Positions 37,401 to 51,060 are shown, counted from the stretch's first letter. The stretch: DNA of 64,000 nt from Paramecium pentaurelia (GCA_905183005.1 CAJJDO010000079.1:402249-466248), one strand, 5' to 3'. The notes: generated by a model not told the origin, from the letters alone. Translations and numbers: made by a program.

Positions 37401-39732
37401 AAGATACAGTTAGCTTCTCGTACGATGATGGAGATTAAAGAAAAGAAATAAAAGAAAAAGAAAGGGAAAGTTCAAAAATCAAATACAACTTCTGATATTA
37501 ATAGATATTTATTAGCACAATAATTAGAATAATAAGATATGGATAGAATTTAATCAGGATTCGTACATATTGATGATAAAGATTAAGGATTTGATAATTA
37601 GATAGCTTTATGTTAATTAGGAGTGAAATTGATTGTTTATTAATTACATGTTGGATAATTTAGAGATGCTGATTCTATGGCATATAATATAAAACGAAAA
37701 TTATTTGATTTGATTTATTATGAAATATGCAGAATGGCTTTGGATTGGTAAAGTGAAAGGATATTCTTAAAATCAAATGCTACAGAAATATCAGTTAATC
37801 AATTATTTAAAGCATTAAATATTCATGATTTAAATTTTGAAAATTATGAACATAATTTATTACATAATATTGGACCAATAAAATAAGTTGCTTTAAATGT
37901 AAGAAATTTCTTAGTTTTAAAATAAGTTTTATTTATGAGATTACTTTATTCATATGTAGAAGGATTATAAGCTTTGTGTATAATAATGAAAGGAGATTTC
38001 AAATTATCAAAATAAAATCTAAATTTGTAAATCAAATATATTATTCTTTAGTGTTTAAACTTTTGGTGAATCGAACATAGATGAGATTTCAGCATTAATA
38101 ACTGATGTTCTAATGTTATTTGAAATAACAACAGCTGATTATAATTCAGCATCTAATAAAGCTATTAAATTATTAAAATTATTATCAAAAAGAATAAAAT
38201 AAACAAATATTTAATTGTAAACTCATTGGATATATAGTCAATTTGATGATACAAGAATTCAAAAACAAAGAGTATTTATATATATTTATAATATTAATAG
38301 ATTTATCATCCAATTTAAATAGAATAAATAATAACATTTGAAGAAATTGATGAAATGTAATCATTTAGTGAAATTAAATTCTCTTATGAAGAAACATTAA
38401 CTAAAACAGCATTAAGACCTTATTTTGAAATAACTAAACTAACAACAGAAGCTTATTTTGCATATATAGAATCTTTGATATAACAACCAAAAATATTAAT
38501 ATAGTCTGTTGATCCAATATTCTATGCTTAAAAATATGTTCAGCAATAATATGGTTTATAACATATTTTCAATGGTCATTTATAAAGATTAATAGCAACA
38601 ATGTATTCTGAGTTTCTGATCAACAAAAGAGTAAAAGATTTAGAGGTTGCATTGTAATAAGATTCTGATAAGAAGATCAAGTTTCTTAAACAAGAGATCA
38701 CAGCAAAAACTAGAGTATATTTAGAATCTAGAGTGAAAAATAAATGCACATAATAAATGGAGAAAGTATAAAATTAAATCATATTAATAATAGAAATTCT
38801 AAGAAACTAAACAATTTTTAAAGAGTAAAATAAAAACATTAAGAACAATAAGAGATGGAATATCATATGATGTAGTTTGTAGATGGTCATTGTAAGCAGC
38901 TAATGAATCACTTGCAATTTATTAGAAATATTGCATTGAATTCAAATATGAATCAAATCCTTATCTAGGTTCTTTATATTCAACATTTGCTAATATATTC
39001 TTTGTAATATTATTTAAATAAATTTAAGGTTTAAAATAAAATTGTATCGACATAACAATATTTGGAAAAGGTAAAAAATACTTTAGAATATTGTTATACA
39101 TCTATTTCAAATCCTGATTATTGCAGATATTTCTATCAATTAGGATATTTGAGATTGCATGTATTTTATATTATCAAAATGTATATCGAGGCATTAATAG
39201 GTCTTGCTAGACTCAGTAATAACATATTTTATATTAGATCCCTCTGAAAAGTTTGAGGTTCTACTAGCAATTATAACTGAAAATGAAAAATTTTTGTATC
39301 ACTTTGATTAATATTGCTCTCATGGGTTTTTCTTATTTTTGGAAATTAATATACTGAAATAATTATCATAAGAACGTGTAATCAGAGATAGATTGACTTA
39401 ATCCTATCGTAAAGATGAATAAGATTTGATTAGATATTTATAAATAGAAGGAGATAAATTAGCATTTTAGAAGACTATAGATGCTAATTCTAAACCTTAT
39501 GCTCATGTGGTTGAAAATGTATATAAAGATGCTGTTCATCTCATTGAAAAGTAATCTCATAAATTTAATCCTGATTATACAGGATTAGAATTGTTTATTA
39601 AGGTAACAATTTCATTATAATTATTAGGCATTCTAAATATGCAAATTAGTATTAACTAGTGATAACACAATTTATTAAAAGATCCTTACACTTGTCAATA
39701 AATTATCAAATAGAAAGAATAGTTTGGTTTGA
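28486..39732 (+). CDS. giant anoctamin-pseudokinase fusion protein, about 3,670 aa
   Basis: ATG at 28486, TGA at 39730-39732. Nine introns (28827-28850, 31594-31620, 32156-32184, 38027-38051, 38272-38300, 38766-38793, 39004-39028, 39216-39237, 39603-39627) leave exactly 3,671 codons. Residues about 790-1370 are an anoctamin membrane core: IREYYGEKLAIYFHFVGYNA, LTDYENHKTIKMYEANF, FMEIAIQHSMLVLFGTTFPL, MSGFFLICLLANFFLRFVEM. Residues about 1900-2160 form a kinase fold in which HRD is replaced (HGCLNLDSFIL) while DFG (VVFDFGMFFW), the SPE motif (LWYMSPELL) and the F-helix (CDIYSLGMISLHM) remain: a pseudokinase. The last 1,400 residues are helical with no motif I know. One exon, 32185-38026, runs without TGA from the last anoctamin spans through the pseudokinase, so the fusion does not depend on a guessed splice. 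Expected to be a membrane scramblase or channel with a signalling scaffold attached. Confidence 0.85.
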
Positions 39733-40025
39733 AATTTTCATAATTTATACATAAATATAAATTAATTATTAAACATATTATTTTTATTAATTAAATGTTT
39801 ATAAGTAATTTTATAAATTATATTAAAAAATAAAGATTTTTGATAACCTCTTGTAATATAAAATAATAAAGTAAAAATTTATTTGGATTCATTTTTAGTC
39901 AATAAATTATTAGCCAAAAAATAAAATGAATTTATTCCTTAGCAAATAATTAAATAAATTTAATTATATTTTTAAGAAATGAAGTTAATTTATTTGAATA
40001 AATTATCACAATATATATTAATATG

Positions 40026-42874
40026 TCATTTTTTCTTTTTTGTCTTCTGTTCTCTTTATTTTCTATCTTATCTTTAAAGTATCTCTAACTTTTCTTTCCA
40101 TTGTTAGGATTAATCAAAATTTCTCAATTTCCACCATAAAATATCCATTCTAAAAGTGGAATCTGATGGTATTGGGAATTAAGCTAATTGCATTTTAACA
40201 GGATAATCATTTTGAATAGATATTAATTTTTAATTGTCAACCTATTAAGATATAATATTATTTATATACTTTCAATTCATTGATCCAAATACCCTTAATT
40301 TTATGTCTGACTTATTTGATATCATTTTTTAAATCCAATCCTTTATATTTTCTATGACCTTCTTTTTAATATCTCATAATTGCTGAATCAGTAACATCAC
40401 AAAGAGCTCCACACAAATAATCCAGTTAATTAACATATTCAATTTCAAAATATTAACAATATTTTTTGTCAGGATTAAATGTAGTTTCTAAAATAATCTT
40501 ATTTTTCATATCTATAATGAATTATTTTTCAAGATAATTAAGCACTTTATCACCATAGGTAGTCCCATTCAAACTACCTGGAGCAAATGTTAATAAAATT
40601 TCTTAATGAGGATTCTCAAATGTAATCTTAAATGTTCCAACATTTCTACCAACAACTGAATTTGAATGAAAATTAGCCACTAATTCTAATTAACCATCAA
40701 TTCTAGATATTTTAATAATAATCATACTTATATTATCTTCCATACATTTGAATGGCACATATTGGAGGATGATGGCTGATTTATTCACAATAAATTGGAC
40801 AATTATCATAAAAGCCTTGGAAAGTTTCACCTAAGATTGGATTAAAAGGCTAAGCTTACAAAAATAATATATATACCTTCTCACAAGATATATACATAAA
40901 TATAAATCCAAATTAAAATGCAGCACATTATTTAATTCTATAATAAATATCTTAAGATTGAGCAGCTTCTTCTAAGTATATTGGTGCAAATCCTAAACTA
41001 CTACAAACTCTTTCAGTATTGGAACGAGCTTCAAAAATAGAGACTGGCATCGAAATTCCAGTAATTGATTTTCCCATTAATAATGATGCTCCAATTCTAG
41101 TAATTAGAAATTTAATAACTGCCTTTTAAGCAGCTAATTTCTCTTCATTAATTACTTTCAATCCTCCATTCTTTTCTTCTCTAATAAAATCTCTTCTAAA
41201 TATATAGTGTCCTCCCTCTTGTGAAGTCAGAAATTATCTTTACTATCCTTTTTCTTTAGGTTATAATTGATGTTTAACATTTATTGAGAGTGAACAATAA
41301 CCTCCAGTTAATACTAATTTCATTTTCTTTTCTACCCATTCTTATTCATTATTATCCTATATATCAATTTAGATAGGTAAAATAGATTGTCTTCTTGCAT
41401 TTTATTCATAAACATCTTTTACAACATCATCTTAAATCAATTATTTATTATGCACTGTTTCAACAATATATAACTTATCATTCATTTCATCTATTGCATC
41501 TTCTTCTTCACAATCAAAAAATTCATCATTTTCCTCTTAATTATATTGTTGATTTTCTTAAGCAACTTTATTTTGAGATAATAATTATTGTTGATCAGTT
41601 TATTATTTTTATATCTGAGATTGTCCTCCTTAAACTTATTATTCTAATGTAATCACTTTATTTATTTGGGAAATCTCTACAGTAGTAGAAATTTAATCTT
41701 ATTTTGTTGTCTTTTAAATGTATGACTTATTAATATTGGTAATCTATTATAAGAATACTTAAGTAAGGTAAGAATCTTCATCTGGATATGATAAACCCAA
41801 AACTGATTGTTCTGTCACATAACACACTTTAGTCACATTATTTCTTAAATTAGATATGAATACATTACTTGTATTCGATACTCCACAAACCATATTTTAA
41901 ACTTCCTTAATTACATTTAGTTTTTGGCCTTTAATCAATTTACTTTTATACTATAAACTCAATATTGTCTATTTTTAGATGATGGCGTAAATATTAATAT
42001 TCTCGCTTAAAAACAAATAGATTTGTTAATTGACGTATCTCACATATTTGGAATGATTTATCTTCTACTAATTCTTTCACTACTATAGATTCGGTTTGAG
42101 ATACATATGGATTCCACTAATTAATTTTGTTGTTATCTGATAAATTCTATACAATCAAATCACAACCTAATTATCATCATTTTATTATACAATCACCATT
42201 GAATTCTATAAAAGTTATAAATTGATGATGATTTTCAACATTTTTGTATATTGTACATGTTTACTACTTATAAACAACCTAAAATCTCTCTAATCTTTAT
42301 TGTCCTTTCCTTATTTGAGATATACTTATAAATTAGTAAACAAATTATACTTTTCTCTAATCTCACTTGTATCAAAAAAACATGGTATTTCATAATCTAT
42401 TTTCTCAAAAGCAGATTCTTTATATTAAATCATTAATACATTGAGTATTTTCTACAGGTATTTCAGTTTAAAATTTTAATTATGATTCTTCATATTGTTA
42501 TTTTTAAATAGGCTCCTCTTTTGTTATCAATTTTTACAATAAATTGATAATTACATTAGCTTATTATTCATTTTGTATTCCTAAAGTCACACTTTTCCCA
42601 CCTGCTTTAGAAATCAAATCAAATGAAATCTTATCTTTTTTTTTCTCTCTTATCTCTAACTAATTAATTTTTTTATTTTCTATACTTTATAATATTATAA
42701 ATAGAAAGGCTTCAACTTCTTTTTTGCCTAAGAGCTTTTTAATGCAAAAATTCTTTATTCTTCATCAATTATAAACTTCTTTGTTTTCCATCTCCCCAAC
42801 GTTTTTCCCTTAACTTATATTTCTCCTTCACTTATTTACTTTGATGGAAGATAAATTGTTGAGCGTATATCCAT
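40026..42874 (-). CDS. oxysterol-binding protein-related protein: PH, START-like and OSBP domains
   Basis: Minus strand, ATG at 42874, TGA at 40026-40028. Eight introns (42660-42685, 42418-42439, 42325-42350, 42167-42190, 41844-41868, 40850-40876, 40703-40727, 40242-40269) leave 882 codons. Residues about 15-110 form a PH domain (GEIQVKGKTLGRWKTKKFII). Residues about 150-380 look like a START lipid-binding domain (INQWNPYVSQTESIVVKEL; REYQYLRHHLKIDNIEFIVQ; KVCYVTEQSVLGLSYPDED). From about residue 510 the OSBP domain is clear: SMPVSIFEARSNTERVCSSL, KPFNPILGETFQGFY, the signature EQISHHPPICAIQM, and the terminal SDSTFRMDILWWKL with RQDRKQREQ. ORPs exchange sterols and phosphoinositides at membrane contact sites. 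Its 3' end faces that of the giant anoctamin gene. Confidence 0.92.
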
Positions 42875-43918
42875 AATTTAACTAATTTAATATAAATAGC
42901 GATTAATACTATATATATAACAAAATTCAAAGTCTCCTCTCAAAATTCTTTGTACTATAATTATCTTCAATATTCTGCACCTATGTACTTTTTAATATTA
43001 AAAATAACAACATTAAATGATGCAGGAATTTAAAATACAATTATTTTTAGAAAATTCTCACATCTGTTTAAAATTTAGAAAAATATATTGTTTAATTATA
43101 ATTTCTTAAAATTTAATGACTTAATAGTTAATAAATGTCAAACAAGCTTATATATTTTTTACATTTATTTTTAATGAATTCAAAGATTTGCTTCAATAAA
43201 AAATTACTCAAAAAATTTTATTATTATTCTGTTGGTCCATCCACAATTTGTAATTCTATTTTAGTAAAAATAAATTAAGATTATAATTTTCAGCTCTTTA
43301 ATTGTTTCATCATAGTATTTAAGGATAACTTTATATTCTTAATTCTTGTATATTCTTCAAAATAACACAACATGAGAATAATATACTGAATTTCTTATGA
43401 AAAAAATTAGTACCTTTTAGAACTTTTAGGTTTAAATATATATAAATAAAATAACATAATTAATCATCAATTTAGATAGAGTAATATAAAGTATTTAAAA
43501 ATCCAATCATGCTATCGTGTAAAAATAAGTCATTTAATTAAACAATATCATTTTTTTAATGCTTTTATTGAAATTATCATTTAATAATTCTAGAAAACAA
43601 TAATACTATTTCCAAAAATATGTTAAAAATTTTTAATGAAAGAGAGAATTCATAAAACATTTAAATATTAATTCATAAAGTATAATTTAATAATTATCAT
43701 TTATCGATTATTCATAAAAAGTTTACAATAATTGAAGTTGGCTTATTGTTTATCATAAATTCGTGATACATATGTTATCTAATCTAAAAATTATTCATTG
43801 ACTTAAGCAATTGTTAATATTATGAATATCAATTATATATTAAATAATACATTGGGTAATATCGATAATTAAAAAATTAATTATAGAAAAATATATAATA
43901 AATAAAAAAATATAAAAA
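42875..43918. other. divergent intergenic region, about 1 kb
   Basis: AT-rich spacer between the ORP and UBR1-like starts. On the minus strand near 43255-43390 there are short coding-like peptides in different frames (KYYDETIKELK; TKIELQIVDGPTE), but I could not join them with valid introns, so I assign no gene. Confidence 0.45.
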
Positions 43919-46900
43919 ATGGATATTTAAAAGCTGATTGATGTCATCTTGAATGCAGCCAAATAATAAGATATAAAATAAGATTTCGAATTAGTTCAAT
44001 TAGTCTTAAATCTTACTGATTCTGAATTTGAAGAGAAGATACTCAAATTACAAGGAACAGGATCCAAAAGTGTTTGTTCTGCTCCTCTTTCTAAAGATAT
44101 TTTGTTTTACAAATGTTTTGATTGCAGCAAGGAGCCTACACATGTGTATTGCCAAGAATGTTATATCCCAGAAAAACATTTGAGTATAATATTTATTTTT
44201 ACATAAGATCATGTTGTGACATATCATTACTCAAATGGGGGATGTTGTGATTGCGGAGATACATTGGTTATGAAGAAGAAATCATTTTGTTATAAGCATT
44301 CTCAATAGTAAATCTAAATACCTGTTCCTGAGAAATTATTTGGAAGTACTAATTAGTGTAATTAATATAGAAAATTTGGCAGAGAGATATCGATAATTTA
44401 TTATGGTATCATTCGCACTTTTGTTTGAAAGGACCTAGAAAATTGTTGATTACAATGATAAAACAATGAAATAAACATAGGATGCCATTTACAATTTGAA
44501 ACTTGAAAATTCTGCTAATTTTATGAAGGAGATTATGGCAGAGTTTCTCTAAAAAGAAAACATCTTAAAAGAGTGTTAAAAATTGTATACACTTATTTTT
44601 AAAATCCTAAAATTTATAACTTCTAATAATATACCTTGGAGTTATGCAACAAGCAAATTTCTATAAATTCCTATTGATTAAGACATTTAAAAATACATAA
44701 CCCTATTTCATGCTCATTCTAAAAATCAATTTGAAAACTTTAAATTGAAAAGGAAATAATAAATTTGTTAATGTTCTATTTTAAATCTATTTGTTAAGCA
44801 TAATGTTTTTTTTTCGCGATTTATAAAAGAAGATGCAAATACTATTTCAGAGTTGTTTTATGAATTGCACGTTGATGAAAATTTCAAACCATATTTGTGT
44901 AAACAAATCTTGATCCATTATAATCATTTGTATATTCCAATTTAAGTTTACAAATTAATAACAGTTGATAATATAGAAATGAAATTTAAATTCAATACAA
45001 TAAATTATTCAGAACATTCAAAACTAAATGAACTAATTCCAATATTAATGTAAAATGAAAATGTAAAAAAAATTTATTGTAAAAATAAAGTAGAGAGGGC
45101 TTCTTTATTTGGATATTTTTTTCAGTTTATGGGACATATAGTTTTAAGTCTTTTAAGCTTATATAAAGAATATAATAGTTCATAATATTATTGTTTGTTT
45201 GATATATTCACTAATCAATTACTCTAATTGTAATTTATTTTTTAATTAATATAGACCATTATGCAATGAGGAAACCCAGCACTTCTGCTAATAATTTGAT
45301 GATATGATTCTCTCATAATTTTAAGATGATGTAGTAAAAAGGCTATTTGAATAAATTTCTGAAATCCTATCCTTAGAAGCTGAATAATTTAAGTTCAGTC
45401 CAATACTTCCTAATAATCCTAAGTTCAATTATCTTTAAAATAATTCCTTATTAATATATGCCTTAACTAAAATATATCCTTGTTAATAAACAGAGACTAG
45501 TACCTTTCATTTCCTACATCCATAAGAAAAAATTAAATTCTAAGCATCAGAGATTATCCAGATTTTTATACTTTAAGGATATCGAAAATTATTGTCTGTT
45601 GTAGTTGACACTTGGAATGAAGTTAATAAATAAAATAAAGTTGGATTATAAAACATTTTTAGATTGACCATCAATTACTATTTAAATAACTATGTCACAT
45701 CCTTTTCGTTGAAAGCTGAATCAACATTAAAGAATTATTTATTAAATATAGTAATATGTGATAGAAACTTTATAACTTTACTATCATTGTTTTTGATGGA
45801 TTACAATGACCCGCAAGAGGCCTATGAAGAATTACTAGAGTTGAGTGGTCTAAGCTCATAAAAGTTCAGATAAGTTATGTTGAAACTTTTAAGAAGAACT
45901 TTACTGAATAATATTCTACTTTTAAAGAATGGAAATCCATTCTTATATAAGGGATAAATTAAAATTTATAAGGAATAAATAAAACTTAAAGAAGTTTCAC
46001 TTGAACAAGTAGACGTAGCTTACATTTAATTATATGCCTTTCTATTTGGCCCATAAGGAATTAATGATATTATCTCCAGTTATAAGGAAATAGCAACATT
46101 CTTCAATTACAAATCAGATCCATCTTTTCTTATATGTAGAATTGCTTAAACCGATTATGATCTTATCTAGTGCGTAGGTGATATGTTTGGCAATGATCTT
46201 CCAGATCAATTTTAAAAAGGATTAAATAAATTGTTTCAAACAATTTTTTTTGCTTAATCTTTTTACCAAGAGAATGATCTTAGAGAACTTCTTAAGAAGT
46301 TTAGTTATGATAGCAGTTAGGATTTATAAAAAATAATTTTAAGTTCTTGTGAATTGAATTAAGATAATCAATAATTATAATTAAAAAAATCCCTATTACC
46401 AGTTTAATATGAACCCATTTTTGCTTCATTGGTATTAGAATTAAAAGAATAAATAACTGATAAATTAAAAACTTAAAATGATAAATAATCAGAGTTATTT
46501 GGAACTGCTCTAGCAAATGAATTAAATTAATTAAATCAACTCAAATCAACTTTAACATATAAAAGGTTAGCCATACTTAAAGCAATAGCTTGTGACACTG
46601 AATAATAAATACTTCAATAGATTTTAGAATAATTATAAGTTCAATAAGAATAAGGATTAATTAAAAATATTTCATAAGTATTGGAAGATTATTCTGTTTA
46701 TATTAATCTAGTTTATTTATGCAATAAACATTTGAAAAATAACAATGCAAATCTTCCTACATATTTAAGCGCTATTTCTTAAATATGTTTCTAGATCTTA
46801 TAAGATGTTAACTTAACGTAAACATCAAATAGCATTTATGAAATATTTGCTAGATAACTTGATGAAACTTTGTGTTTAAATCCTTTCTAAGTTGAAAGCG

Positions 46901-48332
46901 ATGCTTAAAAAGCTTGTAGATCACAAATAAAAAGAAAATATTATTAGTAAAAATTTAATAATATGGGATCAGGATTTAGCAATCAAATTGCAGAGACTCC
47001 AACTTAATTGATTACTGAAAATTGTTCTTTATGCTAGTTGGAGTTTGAAAAAGAGGAAATTTAATATAGAGCTCTATTAATTTAGTATTCGAATATTCAT
47101 AAACATATTCATATGATTCCTAAACCAATAAAGAACAATTTATAGATAGACATGTTCTAAGTTGTAGCTTCAAGTTGTTAACACACTTTTCATAAATAAT
47201 GTTTATAATAAAATGAATAAAAATTTACGATAGGCTTGTTTAAATATTTAAAGTGTCCTATTTGCTTATCTCCATACAATTTTCCCTTTGTAAATCCTAT
47301 GTATATCACAAATGCAAAGGATTAAATTTTGATTGAAAATTTGGAATTCTTTTTATAAACCCTTTCAGATCAAAAAGTTATGCAATACTATAAAAGATAT
47401 TCAGTTGAAGAACTCAACATTCCATAACTTCTAGATGAAATTTTTTCATAAGTACTTTGCAACTTATTATTTTAACTATTGAGTGATTTAAACAAATTTC
47501 ATTTAAAAAACAATCATTTATTATTATAGGCCGTCTTGACTCTATTACGAATAATTTATCAAGAAAATTAAACCACTATTTTATAAGAAATAGTTGAAAA
47601 TGATTAAGAGATCCTTTTTAGTATCTTAAATTTACTATTGCAAAATATGATAAAGTAAAATAACATCAAAGATTTGAAATAAGGATTGGATGTAATTCTT
47701 TATGAAAACCCTAATAAATCTGCAATTATTCAAGCTTTGACTGAAAATCTTATTATTTCATAAATTCAATAATAATCACTCCCATATGATATAGAAAGAA
47801 TAAGTTAGGATTTAAAATAAAATTATATAGAAAAATTTCAATCAAACTTCAAAGAATTTTTACTAAACCACTACCTATCTCCTTGCAAAAAAAAATAATG
47901 CCGATTTTTGCCTTTGTTGAGAATTTAGAATTAGGAACAAAATTAATACATATGCTTAATTTGTCTTAAAAAGATGTGTGCTCATTTTTGCGGAAGAAAA
48001 TCAGATGTAAATATTTTGTATTAACCTAGAAAAAAATTGGAAATTTATCTAGACATTGCATTAAAAAACATAATGGTAAGACTATGTATCTTAATTTAAA
48101 AAATAGTGAAATTATCATCATGTAATCACCATTTATTACTTTGAATAATAACCCATTATATAAAAATCTAATAGGAGAGTTACCATTCCTAGGATATTAT
48201 CAATCAAGTCATTATGAAAAATTTAAGTTAAATCTTAAAGCCTTAGATTAAATTATTGAAATTGTAATTTAAGATAAATTTGTTCATAAATTATTTTAAA
48301 ACTCCAAGAAAGTTTCAAGAACCACTTTGTGA
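43919..48332 (+). CDS. UBR1-type N-recognin E3 ubiquitin ligase, 1,438 aa
   Basis: ATG at 43919, TGA at 48330-48332; introns at 44184-44207, 44346-44370, 45230-45254 and 48007-48029 leave 1,439 codons. A UBR box occupies residues about 55-125, with Cys/His ligands and the hallmark NGGCCDCGD; in the family this pocket binds N-degrons. The middle 850 residues are helical. A RING-H2-like domain follows at about 1010-1095: CSLCQLEFEKEEIQ, SSCQHTFHKQCL, KCPICLSPYNF. The last 120 residues match the C-terminal autoinhibitory UBR region: YICLICLKKMCAHFCG, RHCIKKHNGKTMYLNLKNSE and NPLYKNLIGELPFLGYY; the 23-nt last intron is required to reach it. Expected to recognise destabilising N-termini and transfer ubiquitin with an E2. 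A ClpS-like N-domain was not identified. Confidence 0.9.
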
Positions 48333-49113
48333 ATTTATACAATAGATTTTTAGATATTTAAATTAATATTTCATAACTTTTTTAATTTTTTTGTTAAGCA
48401 AAGTTTAAAAAGCTTTAAACTAAATTTCTTTGAGGTTTTATTTTTTGATTTCTCACAAAAAAATCTTATAGTCACAAATTTAAGTTTGCCTTTCATGGTT
48501 TATTGTATGTATGTTTTGTTACTTGACATTAAGGCTATATTAGTATCATATGTTTTTTTATATTTATTACTTTTTCTCTCCTTTTTCTGTAAATTACTTC
48601 AAGATGTTTTAAAATAGCTCTTTTAGCCCTTTTTAAATGGTATATTTATGAAAACTATGCTTCTGTTAATAAGTCATATTTTCATTTCAAAAAATGATAA
48701 TGTAATTTTTTTGTTATAAAATTAATACTAAATAAGAAATTTTTATTTTTGCTAATCTAAATTAAATAGAGTCATATAAAGTCTTATTATAAACTTTTAT
48801 TGATTATGAAAGGATTAAAGAAGAGAATTATTATTAAAATTTAGATAAAATTCAAATTTGATAAATCTAAATGGATGTCTTTTAAAGATAAAAATACATA
48901 TTTTATATTATTTTTAAGATAAGAAAAAGTTGAAATATTATTCTTAAATTGAAGTAATAATTTTGTTTCCTATTTGTATATAATATAAACTATGTAATAT
49001 AGATTTTCATTTATTATATTGGATGAAATTTTTGTTTGTTTATGCATTCTCAATGTTTAAACAAATGCTAATCAAAAATATTTTATTTATATCATATTTA
49101 TTTAAAATAAAAA
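48333..49113. other. intergenic, nothing recognised
   Basis: 780 bp of AT-rich sequence with long T runs and no convincing frame on either strand; includes the upstream region of the next plus-strand gene. Confidence 0.6.
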
Positions 49114-49713
49114 ATGGCATTAAGAAACAGATTGTTTTAGGCGTTCAATACCGTACACAGGTATATTAAGTAAAAATTCATAGAATTTTTAATGTTGAGG
49201 CTAAATTCTTACCATACACTTGCACAACTAGAAATGAAGCCTTAGTCCAGAATCACACTAAACATTAATCCTACTTACAGTATTTTATTTTTTAAGGCAT
49301 AGCTTTGCCAAAAAAGATCAGAATCTCTAAAATATCACTCGATCTACATTAGATGAATTCTAAAAAATGGAATTTAATGTTATTACAAACTTTTAGAGAA
49401 ATGGACTAAGTATTATTGCATATATTATTATAGATAATACATATGTGGATCCACATTAAATCATTTATTAGCTTGATAGAATTGAAGTCTTAAGAAAATT
49501 AAAGTATTTTTTATTATCAACTTCTAGAGTCTTAGAATAAAATGCAGGAGCATTTCCGAAAGATGAAGCTGAATGCTTAAAATTAATAGCCAAAGTCCAC
49601 CTAGAAGAACCAAAGTAAAAAATTTGTTACATTTTAGTGCATAAGCTAATTTGGATAAATTTATAGAAGCTAATCCATAATGTAGAAGATTATTATCCCT
49701 TGGATAAATTTGA
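49114..49713 (+). CDS. hypothetical protein, 168 aa, five exons
   Basis: Exons 49114-49160, 49184-49279, 49303-49503, 49528-49614 and 49638-49713 with introns of 23, 23, 24 and 23 nt give 169 codons ending at TGA; all four splice junctions are phase 2. The N-terminus MALRNRLFQAFNTVHRIFNV is basic and amphipathic, compatible with a mitochondrial presequence. The body is helical and charged (DPHQIIYQLDRIEVLRKLKV; ECLKLIAKVHLEEPNAQANL) and ends QCRRLLSLGQI. No cofactor or catalytic motif. I do not recognise the family. Confidence 0.75.
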
Positions 49714-50293
49714 GCATGATCAATTATTAAAAATAAATAACAATACAGAGAAAAATATGTAAATGCATTTCTTCTCAAAGTCTTAAGAAAATTTTAAAAC
49801 TTAAATTTAGCAAATATTTAATTTTTATTAATTGATATTGCATTCTATTTCATAAATCTAGATCATTTTGTTGTATTTGCAAATATTTGGAGAATATAAA
49901 CAAGATAAAATCAATAAAAAAAAAGAAAGAAACATATATTTGATAATTTTCGGTTCTTCTCATTTTATTTTGGGTAACTACTTCAAATTATTTAATTTTT
50001 CTGAACTTGTAATGATTTGAGCACTCCAAAATTATTTTGATGTTATCATCAACCTAATATTTTAAGTTTTTAATTTTTAGAATTATAATTTGAATGACAT
50101 TAATGTGATTATATATTAATTTGATTTCAGAAATTATTTTAGATATAATTAACTTGAATATCATCATAGATGTGAAAAGAAACTTAAATAAAAATAATCC
50201 TACCATTTAAAATTATAATTATCAAACTTTGAAAATAGTAAGCTAGTATATTATTTTAATTTAACTCCTTTCAATTTTGAAATCATATAAATA
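49714..50293. other. intergenic, nothing recognised
   Basis: AT-rich sequence between the 168-residue gene and the broken minus-strand coding sequence. No frame of coding character. Confidence 0.5.
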
Positions 50294-51060
50294 TCATTCA
50301 GAAGATTCTTTCTTATCCAATTATTTTTATTAAATATTTGATTATATATTTGTACCTTCTCTAATTATATTTAATTATGCTACTTTTTTCTACTTTTAAT
50401 TGAAATAACCATACCATGGTTTACTTTTCAAACCTGCTGTTGGTCTTTTGTTAATTATTGTGAATTGTAGATCTTGGTGGCTGCTATGATTTCCAAATTG
50501 TTGTATTTTCTTTTTTCTATCATAATTTAATTATTGTGATTTGCTCCTAAGTTATTAAAATTTTAATTTTGCCAAAGGCATCATTCTTTTTTTTTAGTTT
50601 CTTTATTTTTGTAAATTATATAGAAATTTAATAAAACTTTTTATATATATTTTCATCATAGTTTAATATAATTATAAAGTTTTTTATAGTCCTTGCATTA
50701 AAGATTTGATCCACTTGCTATTTCTCCTAATGGAGCTATATACCCTTTGATCCATACCATATTTTTGGCATTTTATCCAAAAAGTTGAAGCCCATAAAGC
50801 TTAGAATTTTCAAATTATATTTTATTGCTTCCCCTATTAAATTTTGAATATAACAACAATTTTATTATTTTAACTATCTATTCCCTTTGAAATTTTTTTA
50901 ACCTTTTCTTTTGAATATAATAAATTATTTAGCCAATATTGAAAACTCTCTTTAAATTATATATCCCTTTTTTCTCAATTTTTTAGATAATCAATTTATA
51001 AAAAAATATGATTTAATTATAAGTGTTCTGCATAGCCCATTTTTAGTTCATTTATACATC
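50294..51060 (-). pseudogene. broken minus-strand coding sequence, family unknown
   Basis: Reading the minus strand, coding-like peptides follow each other in order but in different frames with no GT...AG pair between them: KKGYIIQREFSILAKQFIIF, then KLYGLQLFGQNAKNMVWIKG and YIAPLGEIASGSNLQCKDYK, and finally NHSSHQDLQFTIINKRPTAG before a TGA at 50294-50296. This is what a decayed gene, or a gene with sequencing indels, looks like. No family is recognised. Confidence 0.45.

Noticed and set aside
41711..41743. Possible 33-nt in-frame intron in the ORP gene between START and OSBP parts
   Set aside because: It is longer than all other introns here and is not required for the frame, so I left it as coding.
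43255..43390. Possible small minus-strand gene with KYYDETIKELK and TKIELQIVDGPTE
   Set aside because: The peptides lie in different frames and no GT...AG pair of suitable length joins them; the GT...AG visible there is on the wrong strand.
49524..49778. Minus-strand ORF of 84 residues
   Set aside because: It is antisense to exons 3-5 of the spliced plus-strand gene 49114-49713, whose four introns all restore the frame.
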